A stretch of 64,000 nt of DNA from Veillonella tobetsuensis. Its GTDB lineage: Bacteria; Bacillota; Negativicutes; Veillonellales; Veillonellaceae. The stretch spans positions 163,332-227,331 of the forward strand of contig NZ_BBXI01000014.1 of NCBI RefSeq assembly GCF_001078375.1, given 5' to 3'. Below the pieces are notes generated by a model that worked only from the letters and a program-made list of their open reading frames with translations, made no database searches and was not told the origin of the DNA. Both the position numbers and the translations under genes were made by a program. Below, piece after piece: positions 9,084 to 17,099 of the stretch (position 1 is the stretch's first letter; every line of letters starts with the position of its first letter).

Positions 9084-9416
9084 TTATTTTATCACTTCAT
9101 TAATCAAAGCTTCTAATACATTTGCTTTTTTATAGCCTGCAATGCGATCCAATAATTTGCCATCTTTAAAAAATACCATGGAAGGAATACCTTCTACATC
9201 TTCTTTTAACAAGATAGGCCGCAAAGCTTTATCTTCTGCATCTACTGTGAAGAATTTAATACGGCCGTCCAATTTTTCTGCTACAGCTTCTACTTCCGGA
9301 CGCATAACTATGCAAGGTTCACACCAACCAGCCCAGAAATCTACAATAACGAGCTCTTTAGAACCTAATACTAATTCATCAAACTGTTCTACACTAGTAA
9401 TAGCAGTGATAGCCAT
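9084..9416 (-). CDS. trxA: thioredoxin (WCEPC active site)
   Basis: Cytosolic thiol-disulfide oxidoreductase of 110 residues, the normal thioredoxin length. The fold landmarks are present: VIVDFWAGWC, the active site at residues 31-35 and the cis-proline loop GIPSMVFF. The active site reads WCEPC instead of the classical WCGPC, so a glutamate sits between the two redox cysteines. AGGAGG precedes the ATG. It lies 42 bases after the end of the RNase P RNA on the same strand and may share its transcript. No thioredoxin reductase is adjacent. Confidence 0.93.
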   Translation of the reverse strand: MAITAITSVEQFDELVLGSKELVIVDFWAGWCEPCIVMRPEVEAVAEKLDGRIKFFTVDAEDKALRPILLKEDVEGIPSMVFFKDGKLLDRIAGYKKANVLEALINEVIK

Positions 9417-9458
9417 CGAAAGGCCTCCTTTTTATAGTTCAATATAAATATCATGTAA

Positions 9459-9811
9459 GAAGCAAGCAATCATTAAGCCGAGTTCTGTTCCGCTTGCGCG
9501 GTGACGATTATCTTTCTAGGCGTACAGTCGCCTGCACGCTCGAGCGACACAACCCGGAAGGTAGGCGGGACCACCGTTAACCCTTCCCTATTCGGTCTTG
9601 CTCCGGATGGGGTTTACCGAGCCAGCCTGTTACCAGACTGCTGGTGAGCTCTTACCTCACCTTTCCACCCTTACCACTTACATGGCGGTTTCCTTTTCTA
9701 TGGCACTTTCCCTAAGGTCACCCTCGCCAGACGTTATCTGGCATCCTGCCCTATGGAGCTCGGACTTTCCTCGAATCCAATGGACTCGCAACCGTCTTTC
9801 ATACTTGCTTC
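9459..9811 (-). ncRNA. rnpB: RNase P RNA, bacterial class A-like
   Basis: RNA subunit of ribonuclease P, which trims tRNA 5' ends. The minus strand carries the hallmarks GAGGAAAGTCCG near the 5' end and ACAGAACTCGGCTTA near the 3' end. The ends GAAGCAAG (9804-9811) and CTTGCTTC (9459-9466) pair as helix P1. The length of about 353 nt is normal. A promoter with correct spacing lies just upstream. Confidence 0.96.
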
Positions 9812-9816
9812 AATTC

Positions 9817-9845
9817 AGTTTATCATAGCTCTATGCACTATGCAA
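9817..9845 (-). promoter_or_regulatory. rnpB promoter
   Basis: TTGCAT, a 17-base spacer, then TAAACT on the minus strand. The predicted start falls at about 9810, matching the 5' end inferred from helix P1. Confidence 0.7.
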
Positions 9846-9881
9846 GAATATCGAATTTTTCTGTTAGGATTATGAAAGTCT

Positions 9882-10988
9882 CTAATCAAAGAAAAAATCA
9901 CATTGATTTTCAAAGGACTGTATAGTAATGCCCCAGTTACTTTCTGCTGATTGATTCATTAAATAATCACGAATTCCATCCGCTACGATTTCTTCCGTAC
10001 CAAAATGGCCTGCATCAACAACGAGTACACCTAATTCTTTTGCTAATTGAGCATCGTGATATTTCAAATCACCGGTGACATATGCATCAGCCTTGATTGC
10101 ATTCTTAATAAACTCTGCACCACCACCGGAGCAAAGTGCCACAGTTTTAACGGTCTCTTTTTTTATGCCCCCAAATCTTACATTAGCATGAGGCAAAGAC
10201 TCTTGTATATGCTCGCGGAAGCTTTCAAAATCCATAGATTCAGGCAATTCACCAACTCGCCCCAAGGTGCGACCCATATTCGGCTCATGCATAGCAAATA
10301 CCTCATAAGCCACCTCTTCATAAGGATGCGCTGCTTTCATAGCCTCAATAACAGCTTGTTTATGATGACTGTCCACAATAACATTGATAGCTACCTCAGG
10401 CACTACCGTTAATGAACCCGCTTCGCCTACTACAGGATGGGATTCATCATTACCTCTGAATCGACCTTCGCCGGTAAAACTAAAGCTACAAGCCTCGTAA
10501 TTGCCAATGCGACCAGCCCCAGCCTTAGCCATTGCGTCGCGCACCGCATCAGCCGCATCAACAGGTACAAAGGTGGTGATTTTATATAGCGTATCAGCCC
10601 CTGTAGGAACAAATCCTTTCACATTAACTAACCCTAACCGGCTCGCCAACATATCATTGAGCCCCCCCTCAGCAATATCGAGGTTCGTATGAGCACTATA
10701 TACAACAATATCGTTTTTTATAAGTTTCTCAATCACATGGCCTTGGGGGCTATCTAGATTTAGGGATTTAATGCCCTTAAAAATAAAGGGATGATGGCTA
10801 ATAATCATTTGCGCTTGCTCTGAAATAGCATAATCAACCACTTCAGGTGTAATATCAAGGCTAGTTATAATCTTAGAAACCTCACGTTGTTTCGACCCAA
10901 CCATAAGACCTACATTATCCCAAGATTCAGCATAATGAGGTGGAGCCCATCGTTCCATTGATTCAATAATTTGTTTTGCTGTAACCAT
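9882..10988 (-). CDS. Nif3-like dinuclear metal-centre protein (DUF34/YqfO)
   Basis: Cytosolic protein of 368 residues in the Nif3/YqfO family, often labelled GTP cyclohydrolase I type 2-like without proof of activity. The N-terminal half has the metal-site motifs ISHHPFIFKG and YSAHTNLD. The C-terminal half has GDLKYHDA and DAGHFGTE. The long middle region (about 125-235) is the PII/CutA-like insert of the YqfO subtype. It follows trmK by 26 bases, the conserved Firmicute trmK-yqfO pair. The biochemical role is unsettled. Confidence 0.92.
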   Translation of the reverse strand: MVTAKQIIESMERWAPPHYAESWDNVGLMVGSKQREVSKIITSLDITPEVVDYAISEQAQMIISHHPFIFKGIKSLNLDSPQGHVIEKLIKNDIVVYSAHTNLDIAEGGLNDMLASRLGLVNVKGFVPTGADTLYKITTFVPVDAADAVRDAMAKAGAGRIGNYEACSFSFTGEGRFRGNDESHPVVGEAGSLTVVPEVAINVIVDSHHKQAVIEAMKAAHPYEEVAYEVFAMHEPNMGRTLGRVGELPESMDFESFREHIQESLPHANVRFGGIKKETVKTVALCSGGGAEFIKNAIKADAYVTGDLKYHDAQLAKELGVLVVDAGHFGTEEIVADGIRDYLMNQSAESNWGITIQSFENQCDFFFD

Positions 10989-11014
10989 AGTATCACTCCT
11001 AACGTCTCTAAAAA

Positions 11015-11755
11015 TCAGCGTAATCTCGCTAATTCATCGATTTCACCTTGTAATTCTTTATATTTTTCCGTATGTGAAAGTGCCTCTGTCATGCCGTCTA
11101 AGGCGCATTGACGTTGATAAATTAAATAATCTACGTATTCATTCCATAACGCAGGTTTTTCTTGAGCTAATAAAGCCCCTACAGACCAAAGAATGGAAGT
11201 AGTGGGTAAATCTATATAGGGATTATCACTTGAAATAGTAACATCAGCACCATTGTGACTAGGATTGTGACTATTCATATCATGACGAATTGCTAAAAAT
11301 GCGGTGTACATTTTCCCCATATCTTTCATGATAATTTCTTTGACAATACGGTATCCTTTTTCCACCATGTATTGGCGCAATTCTGCTTGACCATTTTGTG
11401 GTTGCAATACATAAAACTCTAGAGGTTCCGGTCCTGCTTTAATGATATCTCGCATCAAGAAACCACCCATGCCACAACAAATGGCACCATTTAGCTCTCC
11501 CTGTTTCGTCATCTGTAATCCATCTCCAAGGCGACAGTCGATTACATCACTTAAACCTCGAGATTGAATGTATGATTTTGCTGATTCAAGAGGTCCCTTA
11601 TTCACATCGCCAGCTATAACACGCTTTGCTTTACCCCGCGTGATTAGCTCTACCGCTAAATAACCATGATCCGTTCCAATATCAGCAATAGCGTCTGCCT
11701 TTGGAACGATATCAAATACCGCCTCTAAGCGATTCATCATAGGTCTTGCTTTCAT
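11015..11755 (-). CDS. trmK: tRNA (adenine22-N1)-methyltransferase
   Basis: SAM-dependent enzyme of 246 residues that methylates A22 in the D-loop region of some tRNAs. The Rossmann SAM-binding motif IADIGTDHGYLAVEL lies near residues 22-36, and the family signature GAICCGMGGFLM follows near residue 90. In many Firmicutes trmK follows rpoD directly; here a queuosine block, repeats and a tRNA separate them. A small hairpin (AGGTC-CATA-GACCT, about 11773-11786) sits just upstream of the start. Confidence 0.93.
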   Translation of the reverse strand: MKARPMMNRLEAVFDIVPKADAIADIGTDHGYLAVELITRGKAKRVIAGDVNKGPLESAKSYIQSRGLSDVIDCRLGDGLQMTKQGELNGAICCGMGGFLMRDIIKAGPEPLEFYVLQPQNGQAELRQYMVEKGYRIVKEIIMKDMGKMYTAFLAIRHDMNSHNPSHNGADVTISSDNPYIDLPTTSILWSVGALLAQEKPALWNEYVDYLIYQRQCALDGMTEALSHTEKYKELQGEIDELARLR

Positions 11756-11854
11756 AATTGCCTCGTTTATAACAGGTCCATAGACCTATCTACTATATCA
11801 CTAGATTAACAATAAAGAGTAATCAAATTTTTATTCTATATATCTGTATTATAA

Positions 11855-11884
11855 CAAAAAACCTGCCCCTAACGGACAGGTTTT
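11855..11884 (-). terminator. terminator downstream of tRNA(CAU)
   Basis: Minus-strand hairpin AAACCTGTCC-GTTA-GGGGCAGGTT followed by six T residues, about 20 bases after the tRNA 3' CCA. Confidence 0.88.
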
Positions 11885-11904
11885 AGGTTCGTTTTATACA
11901 AGTT

Positions 11905-11979
11905 TGGTGGGCCCACCTGGGATCGAACCAGGGACCGACCGGTTATGAGCCGGTTGCTCTACCCCTGAGCTATAGGCCC
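11905..11979 (-). tRNA. tRNA with CAU anticodon, probably tRNA-Ile2 (or elongator Met)
   Basis: A 75-nt cloverleaf with encoded CCA. The acceptor is GGGCCTA paired to TGGGCCC, the T loop is TTCGATC, and the anticodon stem ACCGG/CCGGT encloses loop CTCATAA, giving anticodon CAU (11945-11947). C4-G69 and C5-G68, which favour lysidine formation by TilS in the E. coli model, are present. This makes the AUA-reading tRNA-Ile2 more likely than elongator tRNA-Met. The anticodon stem lacks the three GC pairs of an initiator tRNA. A near-perfect promoter and a terminator flank it, so it is a single-gene unit. Confidence 0.9.
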
Positions 11980-11994
11980 AAGCTTGCGTATAAA

Positions 11995-12023
11995 ATTATA
12001 CTGAAAATTTTTAGGTACGTCAA
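11995..12023 (-). promoter_or_regulatory. promoter of tRNA(CAU)
   Basis: TTGACG (12018-12023), an exact 17-base spacer and TATAAT (11995-12000) on the minus strand, one mismatch from consensus. The expected start is some 8 bases before the tRNA. The spacer is the left arm of the large inverted repeat described next. Confidence 0.88.
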
Positions 12024-12168
12024 GTTATCTACGTGGCCACAAAAAGAAGGGTTGCCCAAGCCTCCACCGCCTTAACAGTCTTCGGCCTAGGGCCTCGACT
12101 TAGCAAAGTCGTTTGGACACCCCTTCTTTTTGTTACTATACGACAACTGAGTACCTAAGAATTTTCAG
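12001..12168. repeat. nested inverted-repeat structured element between folE and tRNA
   Basis: An unrecognised structured element. Outer arms 12001-12018 and 12151-12168 pair 17 of 18. Inner arms 12039-12051 and 12121-12133 (ACAAAAAGAAGGG) pair perfectly over 13 bp, and a 7-bp helix continues inside (12052-12058 with about 12113-12119). The apical part holds a perfect 6-bp hairpin (12096-12111) and a GGCC-TAG-GGCC palindrome (12084-12094). It has no open reading frame. On the minus strand the inner 3' arm ends in CTTCTTTTTG, so it could terminate folE transcription. It could equally be a MITE-like repeat or a non-coding RNA. Confidence 0.75.
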
Positions 12169-12202
12169 CATCTACGGGAATCCCGGATTAAACAGGAAAA
12201 AT
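12160..12202 (-). repeat. 43-bp direct repeat copy 1
   Basis: Runs from AATTTTCAGCATCTACGG to CAGGAAAAAT as read on the plus strand. It matches copy 2 (12254-12296) at about 32 of 43 positions with no gaps. Its two ends are themselves imperfect inverted repeats. It shares its first bases with the right arm of the structured element. Confidence 0.7.
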
Positions 12203-12253
12203 CGTTTGTGGACGGTACCTTTCCGTTACACTTCAAAATCTATGTGAGCAAAA

Positions 12254-12296
12254 AATTTTCAGTATCTACGGTGCTCCGGGCTCAGGCAGGATAATT
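12254..12296 (-). repeat. 43-bp direct repeat copy 2
   Basis: Second copy, 94 bases from the first, ending just after the folE stop codon. It conserves AATTTTCAG, ATCTACGG, TCC-GG and CAGGA. The spacer between copies shows no gene. Confidence 0.7.
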
Positions 12297-12300
12297 TATC

Positions 12301-12864
12301 TTATGCGTTTTTTAGTGTTAGGAATCGGTTGATCATATCGTCTTGTTCGAATATGCCTTTTGTGGCGAGGGTGGTTGTTTTGCTATTAGTGGATTTTACG
12401 CCACGAGCGCTGACGCAGCTATGGGAGCTGGTGATGTGGACGATGACGTCGTCAGTGCCGGTAGCGATGGAGATGACCTCCGCAATGTCTTCGCCGATTT
12501 TTTCTTGCAATTGTAATCGTTTACAGCACATTTCTGCAATACGTGGCATTTTAGAGAGACCGATAACGCGACCTCTAGGAATATAGCCTATACTGATATT
12601 CATATCGTACATTAAAGCCATATGGTGTTCACAGTGCGAAAAGCATGTAATGTCCTTTACCACAACCATTTGGTTTGTATCCACCTCAAAGGTTTTACCA
12701 AACATATCAGCAATGTCCGCGTTGGTATACTGAATGCCTTCGAACATTTCTTCCATCATTTGAGCTACCCGTTTTGGTGTTTCCACGAGGCCCTCACGGT
12801 TTGGATTTTCCCCTAATGCTTCTAGTAGTTGATACACTAGAGATTCTATTCGATTTGTGTCCAT
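12301..12864 (-). CDS. folE: GTP cyclohydrolase I
   Basis: Converts GTP to 7,8-dihydroneopterin triphosphate, the shared precursor of folate and queuosine. The protein has 187 residues. The zinc ligands Cys78 and His81 (CEHH) and Cys150 (SSHSCVSARG) are all present, identifying the zinc-dependent FolE1 type. The ATG at 12864 is one base past the queE stop and has GAAAGGAG upstream inside the queE 3' end. The position behind queD and queE suggests its product feeds preQ0 synthesis. No queC or folate gene is nearby. Confidence 0.95.
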   Translation of the reverse strand: MDTNRIESLVYQLLEALGENPNREGLVETPKRVAQMMEEMFEGIQYTNADIADMFGKTFEVDTNQMVVVKDITCFSHCEHHMALMYDMNISIGYIPRGRVIGLSKMPRIAEMCCKRLQLQEKIGEDIAEVISIATGTDDVIVHITSSHSCVSARGVKSTNSKTTTLATKGIFEQDDMINRFLTLKNA

Positions 12865-12865
12865 G

Positions 12866-13516
12866 TTATACTCCTTTCGCACCAGGGTCCCAAATAAATT
12901 TATGGATTTGCAGCTGAAATTTAACGTTCTGCCAATTATGGGCTTTCATATAATCAACAATCATAGCCCCTTCAATATTTCCCCACACAGGGGACACGAA
13001 GATTTGACCATTCGTAGGATATGTTTTAAGAACTTCATCCATACGGTCTAAATCTTGAACAGAACCAACTACAAATTTAATGATATCCTCAGCTGTTGCT
13101 ATCTTGAAAATGTCTAGATTCATAGAATCTTCTGCCAATGATGATGGCATTTTATAGTCATAGGTAAACCATACATTATCTCTTTGAAAACTTGGTACGA
13201 TAGTACCATTTGTTTCAATATTGAAATCATATTGAGGATTGCGTTTCGTCAATTCATCAATTAGTTCTATAACAGCCTGTTCCTGTAAAAGAGGTTCTCC
13301 GCCAGTAATAGTAATGCGATGATTACCTAGTTGTTCGATAATATCCGCTACAGCCTGAATACTCATACTTTCAAAAGTACTTTGAGGACCATAACTATAC
13401 AAAGTATCGCAATAAGAACAGCGAATGTTACAATCATGAAGGCGTAAAAAGGTAGTCAAACAACCTTGGCCCTTCCCTTCACCATCAATGGATGCGAATA
13501 TTTCAATCACGTTCAT
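12866..13516 (-). CDS. queE: 7-carboxy-7-deazaguanine synthase
   Basis: Radical-SAM enzyme of the queuosine pathway that ring-contracts 6-carboxytetrahydropterin to 7-carboxy-7-deazaguanine. The [4Fe-4S] site is Cys29, Cys33 and Cys36 (CNIRCSYC), followed by TITGGEPLLQ near residue 72. Length 216 residues, typical. It overlaps queD by 14 bases. The ATG at 13516 fits family N termini (MNVIEIFASIDGEG); an ATG at 13528 is also possible but crowds the AAGGA ribosome site. Confidence 0.95.
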   Translation of the reverse strand: MNVIEIFASIDGEGKGQGCLTTFLRLHDCNIRCSYCDTLYSYGPQSTFESMSIQAVADIIEQLGNHRITITGGEPLLQEQAVIELIDELTKRNPQYDFNIETNGTIVPSFQRDNVWFTYDYKMPSSLAEDSMNLDIFKIATAEDIIKFVVGSVQDLDRMDEVLKTYPTNGQIFVSPVWGNIEGAMIVDYMKAHNWQNVKFQLQIHKFIWDPGAKGV

Positions 13517-13841
13517 AGATAGCAACATTTCCTTCTGACTCTTGAACCTCTACCTTAAAGCATTTTGGACCTAATTCGTCGGCAATCCATTTTGCCATAT
13601 TTTCCGCAGTTGGGTTAATATCCCCTAACACATCATTAATATATTTATGATCCAAGCGACCATGAATCTGCTCTTTAATAATTGTAAAGTCAATAACCAT
13701 ACCATTGTGATCCAATTCTTCACTGCGTGCATGTACAGTAATAATCCAATTATGGCCATGTAGGTTTTGACATTTACTTGGATAATCTAATGTTAGTTTG
13801 TGAGATGCACTCACCTCTAAACGTTTGCTAACGGTATACAT
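13503..13841 (-). CDS. queD: 6-carboxy-5,6,7,8-tetrahydropterin synthase
   Basis: Converts dihydroneopterin triphosphate to 6-carboxytetrahydropterin, the step between FolE and QueE. It has 112 residues. The zinc ligands His14, His28 and His30 (LHGHNW) and the catalytic Cys24 are present. First gene of queD-queE-folE. A TATAAT lies about 30 bases upstream on the minus strand, but its -35 is only T-rich. No preQ1 riboswitch was recognised. Confidence 0.95.
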   Translation of the reverse strand: MYTVSKRLEVSASHKLTLDYPSKCQNLHGHNWIITVHARSEELDHNGMVIDFTIIKEQIHGRLDHKYINDVLGDINPTAENMAKWIADELGPKCFKVEVQESEGNVAIYERD

Positions 13842-13900
13842 AAAAACTCCTTTTGTATATCTGTAATCTATCTTTTTATTATAACATGCTATGATAATAC

Positions 13901-13980
13901 AAAAAATACAGTCCTCTCAAAGAACTCAATTGTCTCATAAACAGATGACATACGAGTAATGTTGAGAGGAACTGTATTTT
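13901..13980 (-). terminator. terminator of dnaG-rpoD with a large loop
   Basis: On the minus strand AAAATACAG-T-TCCTCTCAA pairs with TTGAGAGGACTGTATTTT over about 18 bp with one bulge. The 3' arm ends in six T residues just after the rpoD stop. The loop is about 41 nt and contains a small TGTC/GACA stem, which is much larger than in a usual terminator. Confidence 0.8.
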
Positions 13981-13984
13981 GACT

Positions 13985-15148
13985 TTATAAGAAATCTTTA
14001 ATTTTATCGCGTTTTCCACGATTGCGTAATTTCGTTAACGCTTTACCTTCGATTTGACGAATACGTTCACGTGTTACATTAAAGTGTTGACCTACTTCTT
14101 CAAGTGTACGTGGTTTACCATCTTTCAAACCAAAACGTAAAATCAATACTTGTTGCTCACGATCAGTTAAGCATGTAAATACGTCTTCGATTTGTTCTTG
14201 CAACAAGATGTAGCTAGCCGCATCATCTGGTGCCACCGCATCTTGGTCTTCGATAAAATCACCCAAGTGGGAGTCTTCTTCTTCACCGATTGGTGTTTCC
14301 AAGGATACAGGCTCTTGTGCAATTTTTTGAATTTCACGAACACGTTCTGCAGTAATGCCCATGCCTTCTGCAATTTCTTCCGGCGTAGGTTCTCTACCTT
14401 TATCTTGCAATAATTGTCGAGAAATACGAATCAATTTATTGATTGTTTCAACCATATGAACTGGAATACGTATTGTTCTTGCTTGGTCAGCAATGGCCCG
14501 TGTAATCGCTTGACGAATCCACCATGTTGCATAGGTGGAGAATTTATAGCCTTTTGTGTAATCGAATTTATCTACCGCTTTGATAAGGCCTAAATTACCT
14601 TCTTGAATCAAGTCCAAGAATAACATGCCTCTACCAACATAACGTTTAGCAATACTTACAACTAGGCGCAAGTTAGCATCTACCAATTTCTTCTTAGCCT
14701 TCTTGCTAAGCTGTATTTCTTTATATGTAGCATCCTCTGCTGCCCCAGCTTCAATTTGTTTTGCTAAAACAATTTCTTCATCGGCGGATAACAATGGAAC
14801 ACGACCAATTTCTTTCAAATACATGCGAACTGGGTCGTCGATATTAACGCTAGCATCCACACTTAAATCTATGGATATATGTTTTTCTGATGCGCCTTCA
14901 ACATCTTCATCATCAGGTTCAGGTTCGAGGGCATCGTCTTTATCTTCGTCATCAACATCTGGAACAACTTCAATGTTTAATTTGTTAAAAGTAACATAAA
15001 TATCATCCAATTGTTCTGCTGTTAAATCAGTTTGCTCATGAAGAGCATCTGAAATTTCCGATTGTGTCAACACACCGCTTTTACGGCCTTTTTCAAGAAG
15101 TTGTGCAACAATCTCCTCTATTTGACTTTTTTGTTCTTTCTTAGCCAC
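13985..15148 (-). CDS. rpoD: RNA polymerase primary sigma factor (sigma 70/sigma A)
   Basis: Housekeeping sigma factor of 387 residues. An acidic region 1.1-like segment (about 10-90) precedes region 1.2 ([11 protein letters not shown]), region 2 ([20 protein letters not shown], with [10 protein letters not shown]), region 3 and the region 4 helix-turn-helix ([20 protein letters not shown]). The GTG at 15148 is chosen because AAGGAG lies 6 bases upstream; an in-frame TTG at 15166 has no ribosome site. It is 21 bases from the dnaG stop, the conserved dnaG-rpoD pair. Confidence 0.97.
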   Translation of the reverse strand: MAKKEQKSQIEEIVAQLLEKGRKSGVLTQSEISDALHEQTDLTAEQLDDIYVTFNKLNIEVVPDVDDEDKDDALEPEPDDEDVEGASEKHISIDLSVDASVNIDDPVRMYLKEIGRVPLLSADEEIVLAKQIEAGAAEDATYKEIQLSKKAKKKLVDANLRLVVSIAKRYVGRGMLFLDLIQEGNLGLIKAVDKFDYTKGYKFSTYATWWIRQAITRAIADQARTIRIPVHMVETINKLIRISRQLLQDKGREPTPEEIAEGMGITAERVREIQKIAQEPVSLETPIGEEEDSHLGDFIEDQDAVAPDDAASYILLQEQIEDVFTCLTDREQQVLILRFGLKDGKPRTLEEVGQHFNVTRERIRQIEGKALTKLRNRGKRDKIKDFL

Positions 15149-15169
15149 AGCGCTCTCCTTTATCAATCA

Positions 15170-16927
15170 CTATTTAGACCATTCTCTAATTAGATTTTGT
15201 ATTTCCTGACACTTATGTAATTCGCTAATAAATGTCGAATCTCCTGCACGTTTTAATTGATCGGCCAAAATTGAGTGCATTTTATATTGTTCCCGTAGGG
15301 AATGAAGCCGTATTTTACGGATAAGTACAGGCACCGCTTCATTTACTTCAATCATCATAAGCCGTGAAAAAATTTCATATTCTTGAGGCGTTAGCACGAC
15401 CTCCACAGATTCCGGCTGATATTGACCAGTTTGAGTAAATAAGGTGTATATCTTTTCTATTATACCGCGATATTGAATATTTTGAAAGTCCTCTAAGGGT
15501 AAATACTGTACAACCTCTTGTAAAGCCTGTGGATTTGTAATGGCTAATGCCATTAATAACTCTTCATCACCACTGACAATATCCTTGGGCTTTGTGGCCC
15601 CTTCATTCACTAATTCAATATTTCCCTTTTGTGTGTAGTTTCTAAAATAACGAAATATAGTGCTATTATCTAACCACAACGGCAATGCTAGTGCCTTTAA
15701 TGCATCATCTCGCACGGTTTGGCTATGGATATTCGCAATGAATGGGAATATATCCTGCATAACCGCCTGCTTACCTTCCGCTTCATTGGTGTCATGTTTT
15801 ATAAGCGATTCACTCAATAAATAGTCTAGAGGTTTAACCGCTTTTTCTACGAGTTCTCTAAACGCCTGTCCTCCATGATTTCGCACATAATCGTCTGGGT
15901 CCTTACCATCTGGCATAGCTAATACGCGAACCTTAAAATCTGTATTCTGTAATAATTCAATGGCTCGAGCAGCAGCTTGACGACCGGCACCATCCATATC
16001 ATAAGCTAATATAATTTCATCTGCTTGGCGCATCAAGATATGACCATGATCCTTTGTATATGCAGTTCCTAATGAAGCCACCACATTGGTGATGCCCTTA
16101 TTATGAGCTGAAATAACGTCCATATAGCCTTCAACTAAGATGGCTTGTTTGTGCTCACGTATCGATTTATAGGCTTTATCAAAGGCAAATAGAATTTTCC
16201 CTTTCTCAAAGATTTGGCATTCTGGAGAGTTCAAATACTTAGGCGTGCTATCATCCATGACGCGGCCACCAAATCCCACTACACGGCCTTTACCATCCAT
16301 AATGGGAAACATAACTCGGTTCCGGAAGAAATCATAAGCTTGACCCTTTTCATTCTTACGAATCAAATTGAGCTCAATCAAAATCGATTCCTCGATGCCT
16401 CGTTCTCTAAAGGCTTTGTATAACTTATCCCATCCATCAGGGGCAAATCCAAGCTTAAACTTTTCTATCGTTTCATCCGTAAGTCCCCGTTTTTTAAGGT
16501 ACTCTAATCCCACCTTGCCAAACGATGTTTTGAGCAAACAATTATGAAAGAAATTCGCTGCTAAGTCGCACGCTTCATATAGTTTCTTTCGCCGCTCTTC
16601 TCTAGCCCGTACCTCTGGTGAAAGCTTTGCCTCTGGTAATGGTATATTCGCGCGATTTGCAAGGCGTTCTAAGGCCTCTACAAAGGTAATCCCCTCTAAT
16701 TCCATCAAAAATTTAATAGCATTACCCGATGCATGACAGCCAAAACAATAATAAAACCCCTTATCTGGAGCTACACTAAATGACGGCGTCTTTTCATTAT
16801 GAAATGGACAACATCCCCAATAATTTTTTCCTTTTTTCTTTAAAGCAACATGTTCTGATACAACGGATACGATATCATTAGCATCTTTAATTTGTTCAAT
16901 TAATTCATTTTCAAAATATCGACTCAC
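15170..16927 (-). CDS. dnaG: DNA primase
   Basis: Makes RNA primers at the replication fork. It has 585 residues. The zinc-binding domain uses Cys40, His43, Cys61 and Cys64 (CCPFHNEKTPSF, CFGCHASGNA). The RNA polymerase core follows with the TOPRIM motif ILVEGYMDVI and the acidic DMDGAG. The C-terminal helicase-binding region is less conserved. GTG start with GGGGAGGTG upstream. Likely cotranscribed with rpoD. The gap before rny (16928-17099) contains the rny terminator and candidate weak promoters such as TAGACC-17-TATAGT. Confidence 0.97.
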   Translation of the reverse strand: MSRYFENELIEQIKDANDIVSVVSEHVALKKKGKNYWGCCPFHNEKTPSFSVAPDKGFYYCFGCHASGNAIKFLMELEGITFVEALERLANRANIPLPEAKLSPEVRAREERRKKLYEACDLAANFFHNCLLKTSFGKVGLEYLKKRGLTDETIEKFKLGFAPDGWDKLYKAFRERGIEESILIELNLIRKNEKGQAYDFFRNRVMFPIMDGKGRVVGFGGRVMDDSTPKYLNSPECQIFEKGKILFAFDKAYKSIREHKQAILVEGYMDVISAHNKGITNVVASLGTAYTKDHGHILMRQADEIILAYDMDGAGRQAAARAIELLQNTDFKVRVLAMPDGKDPDDYVRNHGGQAFRELVEKAVKPLDYLLSESLIKHDTNEAEGKQAVMQDIFPFIANIHSQTVRDDALKALALPLWLDNSTIFRYFRNYTQKGNIELVNEGATKPKDIVSGDEELLMALAITNPQALQEVVQYLPLEDFQNIQYRGIIEKIYTLFTQTGQYQPESVEVVLTPQEYEIFSRLMMIEVNEAVPVLIRKIRLHSLREQYKMHSILADQLKRAGDSTFISELHKCQEIQNLIREWSK

Positions 16928-17052
16928 CAGAACACCTCCCCTGCTTTGTATCCCTATTTTATCGACTATACAACCATAGACGAAAAAGGTCTATAATTCT
17001 ATATTCGATAAAACTTTCAAAAATCCTCTAAAAAGAATAGATAAGAACTAAA

Positions 17053-17083
17053 AAGGATAGGCTGCAATATAATATTGCAGCCT
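17053..17083 (-). terminator. terminator of rny
   Basis: Minus-strand hairpin GGCTGCAATA-TTA-TATTGCAGCC followed by TATCCTTTTT, about 20 bases after the RNase Y stop. Confidence 0.75.
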
Positions 17084-17099
17084 TAATTTGATATAATGC

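Noticed and set aside
11756..11854. Promoter search upstream of trmK
   Set aside because: TATAGT-like text exists but no -35 at suitable distance; not annotated.
12040..12133. Considered as 6S RNA or SRP RNA
   Set aside because: The length and loop text do not fit either, and a convincing 6S RNA is present at 30643-30823. No GGAA SRP tetraloop motif is present.
12203..12253. Possible T-box or riboswitch because of the GGTACC-like text between the two repeats
   Set aside because: It lies downstream of folE rather than upstream of a gene in the same direction, and no specifier or antiterminator pattern was found.
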